NCBI GenBank assembly: GCA_964398355.1
Contig: CAYNMM010000030.1
Location: 5,003 to 69,002, forward strand
Source of the DNA: WFZT01 sp964398355
GTDB taxonomy: Bacteria > Hydrothermota > Hydrothermia > B15-G9 > WFZT01
DNA: 64,000 nucleotides
Direction of reading: 5' to 3'
Below are positions 44,548-53,307 of this stretch, one piece after another; positions within the stretch are counted from its first letter, which is position 1; each line of letters begins with the position of its first letter. Below the pieces are notes generated by a model. The model did not search any database. It was not told where the DNA came from and saw only the letters and a program-made list of their open reading frames with translations. The position numbers and the translations under genes were made by a program.

Positions 44548-46521
44548 TTACTTTACCACCATTATTTTGAATACCCTCTTACGATCAAGAGTTACAAAAT
44601 AAACACCTGAAGAAAGATTTTTAACTTTTAGCTTTCTCATATTTGGATAGATGCGAGAACAAAACACCTTCCTTCCACACGGATCAAAAATTTCCACAAT
44701 AGCAGCATGCCTTACACCATTAAAATTCAGGAATCCATTAAAAGAATAAGAAATTGATAACTTTGATCCATTGGAGAAGGAATTTTCTCGTACGGATGTG
44801 AGATCAAAAATATTGTAAATATCACGCAATATTTGAACAACAAATGTTGTGTCTTGACTGTGATCTATGGAAAATGAGAAGAAGATGATGCTTGTATCAC
44901 CGTTAATCACACCAGCTGTTCCATCTCCTTTAAAGCTGAATACCACGAACGAGCCGTTGGTTGTGTCTATAACATTCGATTCAGCTCCCGTGGAAATAAT
45001 TGCGGATAAATCGTAAAATGGTCCACACGGCTTTGCGATTACGGTGTCAGTCCCTGCGGAGTCCCGCACAAATCTTACACCTGCCAGATTCAGGATACCT
45101 GAAGTCTCAAGAATTTTTGCAGTCCTGGCACCATTTACAAACATTTTTCCACCTGCATTCAGGTATGTAATTAGCGCTGTTGTATCAATTGCTGTTGTAT
45201 CGATCCCTTTACTCAGTATTACAAGAGTGAAATCGTTCAAATCCATTGAAGAAAGCGCATTCTGGCTCACTGTTTCGATTGTTATGTTTTTAAGTCCCCA
45301 CAAATAACGTGTGAAGTAATCATGTCCCTTTTCCTCTGAATTTCCATCAACAATCAAAACTTTATCCGGTGAAGTGGTTCGTCTTATAACAAAGATAGTT
45401 GATGAATCACTGTAATTCTCCTGATTGTCAAAAGCTCGCACTCTAAAATAAAAATTCCAGTTTCGGGTCAGAATCCTGGACGTTGTAAAAGTTGATTCAG
45501 AAGGGGACACTGTAGCCCACTTAACCCATCTTGAATTTCCAAATTTTAGATAAATATCATAGCCGGCCAGGTCAGACGAGGTATCCGGCTTCCAGCTAAG
45601 ACATGCTCTGCCGTCAGGGAGTAATTTAAGGGACGTAAGCTCGGGAATCTCAGGAGGTGTTGTATCTGTTGGAACAACATGAATATTCACAAAGTTCGTA
45701 TCCCAATTATCTCTGGTATCCGAAGCGTAAACAGCGAGAACGTAATCACCCTCCGGTACGTGTTTCAGATCCAGACTTCCTCTTGCCTTGGCCGTTGAAT
45801 TTGTCACTATGTAATAATGATTTTGATTGTTTGACCAGGGAACATAGTAAACTTCTTCCACTGGTGTTGAAGGCAAATGGACAAATTCAACGAGTTTATG
45901 TGGACCAATAATTAGGTTCTGGGTATCGGCAGAAAAGAGGGCATAATAAATTTGAAAAACACCATTATTACTGCCTATTATACCAGATCCTGTGGTATCA
46001 AGAGCGCCTGCAACAATATCAACCTGACCGTATAAACTGTCAGGATTCATGTAATTTCCAAGGTAATGACTGAAAAATGTTATACTATACACACTTGTCC
46101 CCCATGGATCATAAAAGGGAGAAAGTTGACCTGGTAACAATGGATTGGATACTGGATATGATGATGCTCCACCACCATCCTTGAAATGGACATGAGCACC
46201 TGAATTTATGTATCCTACGATTTCTCCTTGATTCACTGTATCCCCAAGCTGGATGTCAGAGCGAGGAACTACATGGACGTAAGCAAATCTCCCTACTCTT
46301 ATTCCCCCATTGAAGCCGGAGCCGAGCCACAGGACTACACCTCCCTCAACAGCATAAACAGGAGTCCCCTCCGGTGCAGGTATATCAACACCATTATGAA
46401 AATGAATAGGTGGACCTGATCGAAATTCCCCAAACGTCCCTGAAATGTTGTGCTGTTGATTCACAGGTGCAATAGGCCAGGAATAGGAAATTACGAGACC
46501 TAAGATCAATGTTAAAATCAT
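44548..46521 (-). CDS. secreted M23 peptidase with Fn3 and C-terminal sorting domain
   Basis: A 657-residue secreted protein. A signal peptide is followed by an M23/LytM-like domain with zinc ligands H42 and D46 (HFHNGVDI) and H112 (HVHF, with H110). A region of unknown fold follows, then a fibronectin type III domain (about 300-390), and an LIVDGNSE...LVILSKG region resembling a glutamine-amidotransferase-like fold. The C-terminus (VEIFDPCGRKVF ... LSSGVYFVTLD ... KIMVVK) matches type A Por sorting domains, suggesting export by a type IX system. Likely acts on peptidoglycan or a secreted protein substrate. Confidence 0.85.
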   Translation of the reverse strand: MILTLILGLVISYSWPIAPVNQQHNISGTFGEFRSGPPIHFHNGVDIPAPEGTPVYAVEGGVVLWLGSGFNGGIRVGRFAYVHVVPRSDIQLGDTVNQGEIVGYINSGAHVHFKDGGGASSYPVSNPLLPGQLSPFYDPWGTSVYSITFFSHYLGNYMNPDSLYGQVDIVAGALDTTGSGIIGSNNGVFQIYYALFSADTQNLIIGPHKLVEFVHLPSTPVEEVYYVPWSNNQNHYYIVTNSTAKARGSLDLKHVPEGDYVLAVYASDTRDNWDTNFVNIHVVPTDTTPPEIPELTSLKLLPDGRACLSWKPDTSSDLAGYDIYLKFGNSRWVKWATVSPSESTFTTSRILTRNWNFYFRVRAFDNQENYSDSSTIFVIRRTTSPDKVLIVDGNSEEKGHDYFTRYLWGLKNITIETVSQNALSSMDLNDFTLVILSKGIDTTAIDTTALITYLNAGGKMFVNGARTAKILETSGILNLAGVRFVRDSAGTDTVIAKPCGPFYDLSAIISTGAESNVIDTTNGSFVVFSFKGDGTAGVINGDTSIIFFSFSIDHSQDTTFVVQILRDIYNIFDLTSVRENSFSNGSKLSISYSFNGFLNFNGVRHAAIVEIFDPCGRKVFCSRIYPNMRKLKVKNLSSGVYFVTLDRKRVFKIMVVK

Positions 46522-46553
46522 ATCAGTCTCCTTTTATAGTGAAAGATGTTCCT

Positions 46554-47345
46554 CTATCCTTGTTGATCATAACACCTTCTAAATCTTTCAAATGTATTTT
46601 TGACAGGCTTTAAAACTCCTCCACTTTTTTGAATGAAGACACCTCTTCCACGAATTTTCACAAGCATAATCGGAATTCCTTTACTTAATTTCACGTCGAG
46701 TATAATTCCCTTCGCAATTTCTTCCCTCACCTTTCCATCTCTAAACACCATTATCTTTTTTCTTGTTGCAAAAACAAGTTTACTGCCATCAAAATCAACA
46801 GCTATAATCTTCGGAATCTTCCATTCATGATTGTCCAGAGGAGACACAACAAAATCTTCTGTTATAGCATTATTTTTTACTCTGTAGAGTCTCAGAAAAA
46901 TCTTTCCATTCCTTATCCATAATCCTGCAGGGAAAAGTGAGCTGTAAGTATTCTTGAACAATCTCTTAAAATTTTTAAAAGCAATAAAATAAGTTTTACC
47001 ATTCAAAAAATAGGCTACAGCCATCAAATTACCCTGGACATCAAAAGCAGAATAGGACTCGATCTCATACCAATTTTTATCAGGATGAAAATTGAATATC
47101 CATTTATTACCGGAATCTACAACTGACAACTTGTAGGTTGCAGGATAAAAGGCAACAAGTTGGCCTTTATCGGTCAGTCTCACTTCTGGAACATTTTCTC
47201 CCCGGTATTTAAGCTCGACAATTTTTCTATGGTAAGGATTCAGCACGACGACACTACTGTCATCTTCATAGGCCTTATAACCATTACATTCGGCAACAGG
47301 ATTTGAATTTATCAGGATAACTGAAATAAGTGCAGAAATTATCAT
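46554..47345 (-). CDS. secreted hypothetical protein, beta-rich
   Basis: A 263-residue protein with an N-terminal signal (MIISALISVILINSNPVA) and repeated short strands (KIVELKYRGENV, WYEIESYSAFDVQGN), possibly a small beta-propeller. No family recognised. It overlaps thiD by four bases (ATGA) and is followed by the M23 peptidase, so it may assist that enzyme. Confidence 0.6.
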   Translation of the reverse strand: MIISALISVILINSNPVAECNGYKAYEDDSSVVVLNPYHRKIVELKYRGENVPEVRLTDKGQLVAFYPATYKLSVVDSGNKWIFNFHPDKNWYEIESYSAFDVQGNLMAVAYFLNGKTYFIAFKNFKRLFKNTYSSLFPAGLWIRNGKIFLRLYRVKNNAITEDFVVSPLDNHEWKIPKIIAVDFDGSKLVFATRKKIMVFRDGKVREEIAKGIILDVKLSKGIPIMLVKIRGRGVFIQKSGGVLKPVKNTFERFRRCYDQQG

Positions 47346-48172
47346 AACTTTTTTACCTCGACCCGTGGAGCTTCAAGCCCAAGAATCAGCCATTCGTGGT
47401 TTACAGGTCCGTGTCCATTTCCATGTTCAAGGCTATACTTTACACCTCCAGTAACGAAAATTTTCGCATTTATTACAGCGTCAACAATATCCTGTCCTTT
47501 TGCAAGGTAAGCAGCGATTGCAGATGCATAGGTACAACCTGTCCCATGTGTGTTTTTCGTATAGAACCTTTCAGCTCGAAACTCATAAAAATCTTCACCG
47601 GTAAATAGATAATCAATAGCAATTTTTCCCTCCTCAAGATGTCCTCCCTTCATCAGGACGTATTTAGGTCCAAGAGAACGAATCTTTTTCGCTGCCACCA
47701 GCATGTCATCTCCTGTTTTTATCTCCATCCCTGCCAGAACTTCTGCTTCTGGAACATTGGGTGTCACAATGTAGGCCATCGGCAAAAATTCCGATATCAA
47801 AGTTTCAGTTGCCTCTGGCTTCAGCAAGGGATCTCCTCCTTTAGCTCTCATAACTGGATCAACCACAATTTTCTCTACTTTCCACTTTTTTAAAGTACTG
47901 GCAACAGCTCTGATGATCTTTGCATTTGACAACATACCTGTTTTGACAACATCGACGTGAAGATCTTCGAAAATAACATCAATCTGCTTTGCCACGAAGC
48001 CAGGATCAATATCAAAAATGCCATAGACACCGGTTGTATTCTGGGCTGTTAGTGAGGTAATAGCACTCATTCCAAACACTCCCAGAGCAGTATACGTCTT
48101 CAAATCGGCCTGAATTCCGGCCCCTCCACCACTGTCTGAACCAGCTATTGTTAAAACTGACGGGATTCTCAT
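47342..48172 (-). CDS. thiD: hydroxymethylpyrimidine (phosphate) kinase
   Basis: A 276-residue ribokinase-fold kinase of thiamine synthesis. TIAGSDSGGGAGIQADLKT and the anion-hole motif NTHGTGCTYASAIAAYLAKG are clear. I chose ATG 48172 because AAAGGAG lies upstream; the longer frame is not supported. No TPP riboswitch is seen upstream. Confidence 0.93.
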   Translation of the reverse strand: MRIPSVLTIAGSDSGGGAGIQADLKTYTALGVFGMSAITSLTAQNTTGVYGIFDIDPGFVAKQIDVIFEDLHVDVVKTGMLSNAKIIRAVASTLKKWKVEKIVVDPVMRAKGGDPLLKPEATETLISEFLPMAYIVTPNVPEAEVLAGMEIKTGDDMLVAAKKIRSLGPKYVLMKGGHLEEGKIAIDYLFTGEDFYEFRAERFYTKNTHGTGCTYASAIAAYLAKGQDIVDAVINAKIFVTGGVKYSLEHGNGHGPVNHEWLILGLEAPRVEVKKL

Positions 48173-48352
48173 TCTTATCACTCCTTTTTGATTGAATTTT
48201 AGATTAATGAGCTTATATGGAAATATCAAATTTTTTGGACAAATTCATTAAACCATTCTAAGATTCGGATTAAATATTTAAACGTTGAAATGTGACTTAA
48301 CTACTCTTCTGGTGTAGAACAGGATTTCAAAATGCAGACAAACGGGCCTACA

Positions 48353-48703
48353 CTATGCCTTGCTATGGCGATATTTTATAACTTTAACTTTTTCCATCGT
48401 TATAAGGCCCTCCTTAACGACTTCGTCAAGGAAAGGAATAAGAGCATCGATTTTTTCTTTTCTATCCACAATTTCTATGATTATGGGTAGGTCCTCTGAC
48501 AGCCTCAAAATTTTTGCTGTATGCAGACGACTTTCCGCACCGAATCCCATTATACCTCTCAAAACAGTTGCACCCGCAAGTCCCATTTCCCTTGCCCTCA
48601 AAACAATTTGCTCATACAGAGGTTTCCCACGGTATCTATCCTTTTCACCAATAAAAATTCTTAACAAAATACCCTCTTCAGGGAGTTTCATATTTACCTC
48701 CAA
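48353..48703 (-). CDS. DUF190 protein
   Basis: A 116-residue PII-like domain protein (LLRIFIGEKDRYRGKPLYEQIVLRARE, GFGAESRLHTAKILRLSEDLPIIIEIVD). DUF190 genes commonly accompany crcB; here it overlaps the crcB end by ten bases. Probably a regulator of fluoride export. Confidence 0.88.
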   Translation of the reverse strand: MEVNMKLPEEGILLRIFIGEKDRYRGKPLYEQIVLRAREMGLAGATVLRGIMGFGAESRLHTAKILRLSEDLPIIIEIVDRKEKIDALIPFLDEVVKEGLITMEKVKVIKYRHSKA

Positions 48704-49077
48704 AGATTTAGGACCAAAACTGATAAAAGGTAACCGAGAACTACAAAGACGAGGCCAAGAAAATTACTTAATAAAAAATTTAAAACTGCAAGTTTTATCT
48801 CATTTTCACGTAAAAGATTAAAGGTCTCCAGCATATAGGTTGAAAATGTAGTAAAAGCTCCAATCATGCCAACAAAAATCAGGGTTCTCACATGTGGGGG
48901 TATGGTAACGACTTCAGATATACCCCAGAGGAGACCAATGGCCCCGGAGCCAAGCAAGTTTACGAATAAAGTACCATAAGGGAAAAATGGGCCAAGAAAC
49001 CTTGTAGGAAGCTCTGCAAGCCAATATCTTAACAACGCTCCCAGACTACCACCGATTGCAACAGCCAGAATGTTCAT
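48694..49077 (-). CDS. crcB: fluoride channel CrcB/Fluc
   Basis: A 127-residue, four-helix membrane protein with GGSLGALLRYWL, NLLGSGAIG and GAFTTFSTYMLET, the last being the fluoride-pore segment. It exports fluoride. The upstream DNA (49078-49188) does not show the crcB riboswitch pattern. Confidence 0.92.
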   Translation of the reverse strand: MNILAVAIGGSLGALLRYWLAELPTRFLGPFFPYGTLFVNLLGSGAIGLLWGISEVVTIPPHVRTLIFVGMIGAFTTFSTYMLETFNLLRENEIKLAVLNFLLSNFLGLVFVVLGYLLSVLVLNLWR

Positions 49078-49188
49078 GAAGCGGATATTATATTTTTCAC
49101 ATCTCTTTTTATCAAGTTTTAAGTTAGAATTTTTTCTCTCTTAATTTTGTTCGAACCTGATGTACCTCTTAGTTGATATAATGTTTCT

Positions 49189-49217
49189 TTGACAATCTAT
49201 TTGGGGGAATTTAAAAT
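49189..49217 (+). promoter_or_regulatory. pyrBC promoter (leaderless type)
   Basis: TTGACA (49189-49194), a 17-bp spacer and TAAAAT (49212-49217). It ends 10 bases before ATG 49228, and there is no Shine-Dalgarno near that ATG. The TTG of the -35 box is also the start of a longer open frame, but that is a coincidence. Confidence 0.65.
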
Positions 49218-49227
49218 TTTCCCCAGC

Positions 49228-50166
49228 ATGGGAGAATTTAGAGGCTTCAAGGATCTTTTAGGTTTAAGGTTTGTTGACAAGGATTTCATCACGGAAATTT
49301 TAAGTCAGGCAGAAGTATTCCTCGAAGTCATCAATCGTCCCAACAAAAAACTTCCAACTCTTAGAGGAAAGACCGTTGTTCACATGTTTTTTGAACCTTC
49401 GACAAGAACGCTATCCTCATTTGATCTTGCTGCGAAAAGGCTTTCTGCTGACACAATCAGCGTTGGAACACGTGGTACATCTATTGCGAAAGGGGAGAGT
49501 CTGCTGGACACATTGAAAAATATCGATGCTATGAAGGTTGATCTATACATTGTAAGGCATAGTGCTTCAGGGCTGCCCCATCTCCTTGCAAAACATACAG
49601 ATGCATCGGTCATTAATGCAGGTGATGGGACAAACGAACATCCCACTCAAGCTCTTCTTGACATGATGACACTTTCCCAGATTTTTGGGAATCTTGATGA
49701 CATTAAAATTTTGATCGTCGGAGACATCCTCCATTCAAGAGTTGCAAGGTCCAACATATTCGGACTCTCCAAGTTTGGGGCTAAAATTTTCCTTGCTGGT
49801 CCTCCAACTCTGGTCCCGGAAGAGTACAAAGAATTGGGAGCTGAGATCGTAAAAAATATTGATGATATTCTCGATCAGGTGAATGTTATTATGGCCTTGA
49901 GGATCCAGAAAGAGAGACTTGAAGAACCTTATTTTCCATCCATAAGGGAATATAGGAAATTCTTTGGCATAACACAAGAGAGACTCAAAAGGCTTGGGCG
50001 GGGGACAGTCCTCATGCACCCTGGTCCGGTAAATTGGGGTATAGAACTCGATTACGAAGCAAGAGATAGAGTTAGAAACGTTATTTTACGTCAGGTTACC
50101 AATGGAGTTGCAGTGAGAATGGCTATTCTTTATCTTTTCCTCGTAGGAGCACAACAAAATGGATAA
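49228..50166 (+). CDS. pyrB: aspartate carbamoyltransferase catalytic subunit
   Basis: A 312-residue enzyme condensing carbamoyl phosphate with aspartate. FEPSTRTLSSFDLAAKRL (carbamoyl-phosphate loop), HPTQALLDMMTLSQ and MHPGPVNWGIELD are present. Start 49228 (MGEFRGFKDL) is set by the promoter position. No pyrI is nearby. The pyrC start overlaps its end by eight bases. Confidence 0.94.
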   Translation: MGEFRGFKDLLGLRFVDKDFITEILSQAEVFLEVINRPNKKLPTLRGKTVVHMFFEPSTRTLSSFDLAAKRLSADTISVGTRGTSIAKGESLLDTLKNIDAMKVDLYIVRHSASGLPHLLAKHTDASVINAGDGTNEHPTQALLDMMTLSQIFGNLDDIKILIVGDILHSRVARSNIFGLSKFGAKIFLAGPPTLVPEEYKELGAEIVKNIDDILDQVNVIMALRIQKERLEEPYFPSIREYRKFFGITQERLKRLGRGTVLMHPGPVNWGIELDYEARDRVRNVILRQVTNGVAVRMAILYLFLVGAQQNG

Positions 50167-51433
50167 AATTTTAATTAAAAACGGACATGTTTATAGCCCA
50201 TCTAATAAAATCGATGGAAAATACGATATCCTTATTGTAGATGAAAAAATTGAAAAAATAAGCGAAAGTATTTCAGATAAAGAGGCAAAAATAATTGATG
50301 CAACTGGACTTACAATTTTTCCCGGTTTTATAGACCTACATGCACATCTGAGAGAACCAGGATTTGAATATAAGGAAGACATTGAGTCAGGTAGCAAGGC
50401 GGCAGTTGCAGGTGGTTTTACCACAGTTCTTGCAATGCCAAACACATATCCTGCTATCGACACTCCAGAGGCAGTAGAATACATTGTTAAAAGATCAAAC
50501 GAAGTCGGACTCGCAAGAATTCTTCCAATAGGTGCGATTACCAAAAATAGAGCAGGGGAGGAACTTGCAGATCTAAGATTAATGGCAGAGTCGGGAGCGG
50601 TAGCCTTTTCAGACGACGGTGATTGGGTTGCCAATTCCTCTGTTATGAGAAGGGCTCTTGAGTACGTTCCCGACACCCCTATCGTCTCACATGCAGAGGA
50701 CAAAACACTCTCGCTAAAAGGGATCATGAACGAAAGCCCCTTATCCTATAAACTTGGTATTAAGGGTATTCCATCTGAGGCTGAGGAGATAGCTATTGCA
50801 AGAGATGTCCTTCTTGCAAAGTTAACAGGTGGCAGACTTCATATCGCACACGTGTCGTCAAAGCTCTCCATTGAAATAATTTCTCAGGCAAAATCAAAAA
50901 ATCTGAGGGTAACAGCAGAAGTTACCCCACATCACCTGTTATTTACAGAGGAAGCACTTAAAACGTACAACCCAATTTTTAAGGTTAATCCACCTCTGCG
51001 AAGTGATAATGACAGGAAAGCACTTATAGAAGCTTTAAAAACCGGGGTCATTGATTGTATTGCTACAGATCATGCTCCTCATGCCAGTTTCGAAAAAGAA
51101 TTCGACCTTAACCAGGCTCCCTTCGGGATCCTGGAGTTGGAAGTTGCGTTCTCTTCCCTATATACTCATCTTGTGCTAAAAAATGACCTTGATCTTGCTA
51201 CACTTGTTACATCCATGTCATACAAACCGGCGAGAATATTCGGTTTAGAAAAAATGGGGGAAATTCGGGAGGGATTTCAGGCAGATTTATCGATATGGGA
51301 CCTTAAGAAAAAGTGGATTGTAAAAGATTTGAAATCAAAATCCAGAAATACTCCTTTTCTGGGAAAAGAGCTGTATGGTAAAATTAAATTTACGATCGTC
51401 GGAGGAAAGTTAATAGATGTTGAAGAGTTGTGA
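50159..51433 (+). CDS. pyrC: dihydroorotase
   Basis: A 424-residue type I dihydroorotase. The metal motif DLHAHLREPG, the Asp/His set (SHAEDKTL, IAHVSS, TPHHLLF, ATDHAPH) and GFTTVLAMPNT are all visible. It follows pyrB by overlap and is overlapped by the transketolase half-gene by 17 bases. Confidence 0.95.
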   Translation: MDKILIKNGHVYSPSNKIDGKYDILIVDEKIEKISESISDKEAKIIDATGLTIFPGFIDLHAHLREPGFEYKEDIESGSKAAVAGGFTTVLAMPNTYPAIDTPEAVEYIVKRSNEVGLARILPIGAITKNRAGEELADLRLMAESGAVAFSDDGDWVANSSVMRRALEYVPDTPIVSHAEDKTLSLKGIMNESPLSYKLGIKGIPSEAEEIAIARDVLLAKLTGGRLHIAHVSSKLSIEIISQAKSKNLRVTAEVTPHHLLFTEEALKTYNPIFKVNPPLRSDNDRKALIEALKTGVIDCIATDHAPHASFEKEFDLNQAPFGILELEVAFSSLYTHLVLKNDLDLATLVTSMSYKPARIFGLEKMGEIREGFQADLSIWDLKKKWIVKDLKSKSRNTPFLGKELYGKIKFTIVGGKLIDVEEL

Positions 51434-52262
51434 TTCGAAAGCGCTTGAAAAAATTGCACACGATGTAAGAGTAGATATTGTAAAAATGATTTATTATGCG
51501 GGATCCGGGCATCCAGGAGGTTCACTCTCACTTGTTGAGATAATGGTATATCTTTATTGGTGTGTCCTTAGGCATAATCCTTCCAATCCTTCCTGGGAAG
51601 ACCGTGACAGATTTGTTTTATCAAAGGGACATGCTGCGCCTGTATTATATTCTGTTCTCGCAAGGAGCGGATACTTTCCGCATGATGAACTCTGGCGTCT
51701 CCGAAAGATAGATTCGCGCCTCCAGGGTCATCCAGCTCGAACAGATACACCCGGTGTGGAAGCCTCTACAGGATCATTGGGACAGGGATTCTCTGTAGCA
51801 CTTGGAATGGCCCTCGGTTTGAGGCTTGATCGCAGATCCTCAAGAGTATATGTTGCCCTTGGAGATGGAGAGATCGATGAAGGACAGGTCTGGGAAACAG
51901 CAATGTCTGCAGCCCATTACAAGGTCGATAACCTCACTGCAATACTGGATTTTAATACACTTCAAATCGACGGGAAAATATTTGATGTTATGAATTCCTC
52001 ACCTATTGATGAGAAGTTTAAATCCTTTGGATGGGCAACAAGGGTCATTAATGGTCATAATTTTAGTGAAATTAGAGATGCTTTTGAATGGTCAAAAACA
52101 GTTAAAGATAGACCGCAGTTAATAATTGCTCATACCATAAAGGGAAAGGGGATCTCATTCATGGAGAATAGAGTTGAATGGCATGGAAAGGCACCTAACA
52201 AAGAACAATTTATTCAGGCCATGCAGGAGCTCGGAGTTGAAATACCTGATGAAAACTTTTAG
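51417..52262 (+). CDS. transketolase, N-terminal (TPP pyrophosphate) subunit
   Basis: A 281-residue half-transketolase holding the pyrophosphate-binding domain: GSGHPGGSLS, LSKGHAAPVLYSVLA, and the TPP motif GDGEIDEGQVWETAMSAAHY ... DFN. In organisms with split transketolase the C-terminal gene normally follows; here a tRNA follows and no C-terminal half is in the window, so it must be elsewhere. Confidence 0.92.
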   Translation: MLKSCDSKALEKIAHDVRVDIVKMIYYAGSGHPGGSLSLVEIMVYLYWCVLRHNPSNPSWEDRDRFVLSKGHAAPVLYSVLARSGYFPHDELWRLRKIDSRLQGHPARTDTPGVEASTGSLGQGFSVALGMALGLRLDRRSSRVYVALGDGEIDEGQVWETAMSAAHYKVDNLTAILDFNTLQIDGKIFDVMNSSPIDEKFKSFGWATRVINGHNFSEIRDAFEWSKTVKDRPQLIIAHTIKGKGISFMENRVEWHGKAPNKEQFIQAMQELGVEIPDENF

Positions 52263-52284
52263 AATTAAACTCCATCTTTCAAGT

Positions 52285-52357
52285 GCGCCGCTAGCTCAAC
52301 AGGCAGAGCATCGGATTCTTAATCCGAGGGTTGCAGGTTCGACTCCTGCGCGGCGCA
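52285..52357 (+). tRNA. tRNA-Lys (anticodon CTT)
   Basis: A complete cloverleaf: acceptor GCGCCGC/GCGGCGC, D-arm GCTC...GAGC, anticodon stem TCGGA/TCCGA around loop TTCTTAA (anticodon CTT), T-arm GCAGG-TTCGACT-CCTGC, discriminator A. CCA is not encoded. It lies 22 bases after the transketolase stop and 13 bases before the cupin start. Confidence 0.97.
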
Positions 52358-52370
52358 CTTTTATATTTTT

Positions 52371-52697
52371 ATGAAGAAGATAAACTTCAACGAACTAATG
52401 AAGGAGGTAAAAGAGACCTTTACACCTGTAGAGGTCTCAAGAATCGATGGGTCATCTGTCAGAATGGTAAAAATTCATGGTGAATATCGCTGGCACGTTC
52501 ATCCAGACGAGGATGAATTCTTTTTTGTATTGAAAGGGGAACTCATAATTGAGACAAAAGGCAAAACATTCGTTCTAAAGGAAGGCGAAGGACTTAAAAT
52601 TCCCAAAAGGACACCCCACAGATCTAAGGCCAATGTTGAAACATTTGTGCTACTTTTCGAACCAACAAGAACAAATACTTACGGTGTGCCAATTTAA
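52371..52697 (+). CDS. single-domain cupin protein
   Basis: A 108-residue cupin with WHVHPDEDEFFFVLKGEL (metal His, His, Glu) and a later IPKRTPHRS. There is no Shine-Dalgarno; the ATG is 13 bases after the tRNA, so the mRNA may arise by processing of the tRNA 3' end. Ligand unknown. Confidence 0.85.
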   Translation: MKKINFNELMKEVKETFTPVEVSRIDGSSVRMVKIHGEYRWHVHPDEDEFFFVLKGELIIETKGKTFVLKEGEGLKIPKRTPHRSKANVETFVLLFEPTRTNTYGVPI

Positions 52698-52712
52698 AAA
52701 AGGAGGTAAACC

Positions 52713-53273
52713 ATGAAAATTAAAAATATCCTCCTTACAACTTTTTTGCTGGTGTTTCCTGTACTCGCCAGGCCAATCTATTTTGAGGCGAAAGGGAATA
52801 TTCAACTTTATTGGGATGAGCTAAAAAATGGTGGAATAAAGGAAGGTCAACATCCCTTTTCCATAAGACTTTCTGCCGGTATCCTGAATATAGGTGGAAT
52901 TTTCATGATAAATGGAGAAGTACTGGACGGGAAACTAAAACTCGTAAATGGAGTCGGTGGAAAAATCGGCCCTCTCTTCGGTATTATGTTTCTTGGAACT
53001 GATTCCATTGCACATCCCAATGATTACATTGAGAAATATCGAGTTGGACTTGAGTCTGGAGGATTAATTATCGGATTTAATATCCTCAATGAGCCACAAT
53101 CTATCTCTAATAAAGACGAGGTAAAAAATATTTTTACAGTCTTTGGAGGGCTGTCCCTCTTTACCGTCAAACCCTTTAGTTTCATACTTGGCGCAGAAAG
53201 AATACCTCTTAAAAACGATTACGAAATCCAGCCCGACACGCGGCTTTATGCAGGATTAAAATTTAGACTGTAA
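52713..53273 (+). CDS. secreted or outer-membrane protein of unknown function
   Basis: A 186-residue protein with a clear signal peptide (MKIKNILLTTFLLVFPVLA) then an amphipathic strand pattern ending in an aromatic-poor LYAGLKFRL, typical of a small beta-barrel. AAGGAGG gives a good ribosome-binding site. No family recognised. Confidence 0.6.
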   Translation: MKIKNILLTTFLLVFPVLARPIYFEAKGNIQLYWDELKNGGIKEGQHPFSIRLSAGILNIGGIFMINGEVLDGKLKLVNGVGGKIGPLFGIMFLGTDSIAHPNDYIEKYRVGLESGGLIIGFNILNEPQSISNKDEVKNIFTVFGGLSLFTVKPFSFILGAERIPLKNDYEIQPDTRLYAGLKFRL

Positions 53274-53307
53274 ATTCAATTTCTCAAAGTAAAAACATCT
53301 TCAAAAA

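Noticed and set aside
48310..48356. GTGTAG/CTACAC repeat upstream of thiD as a riboswitch
   Set aside because: It lies between two minus-strand genes near the DUF190 end, is short, and has no TPP-riboswitch core.
49078..49188. Fluoride (crcB) riboswitch
   Set aside because: The conserved aptamer pattern is absent on the relevant strand.
52174..52374. Open frame reading APLAQQAEHRILNPRVAGSTPARR across the tRNA
   Set aside because: This is the well-known false protein produced by translating a tRNA gene; the cloverleaf is complete.
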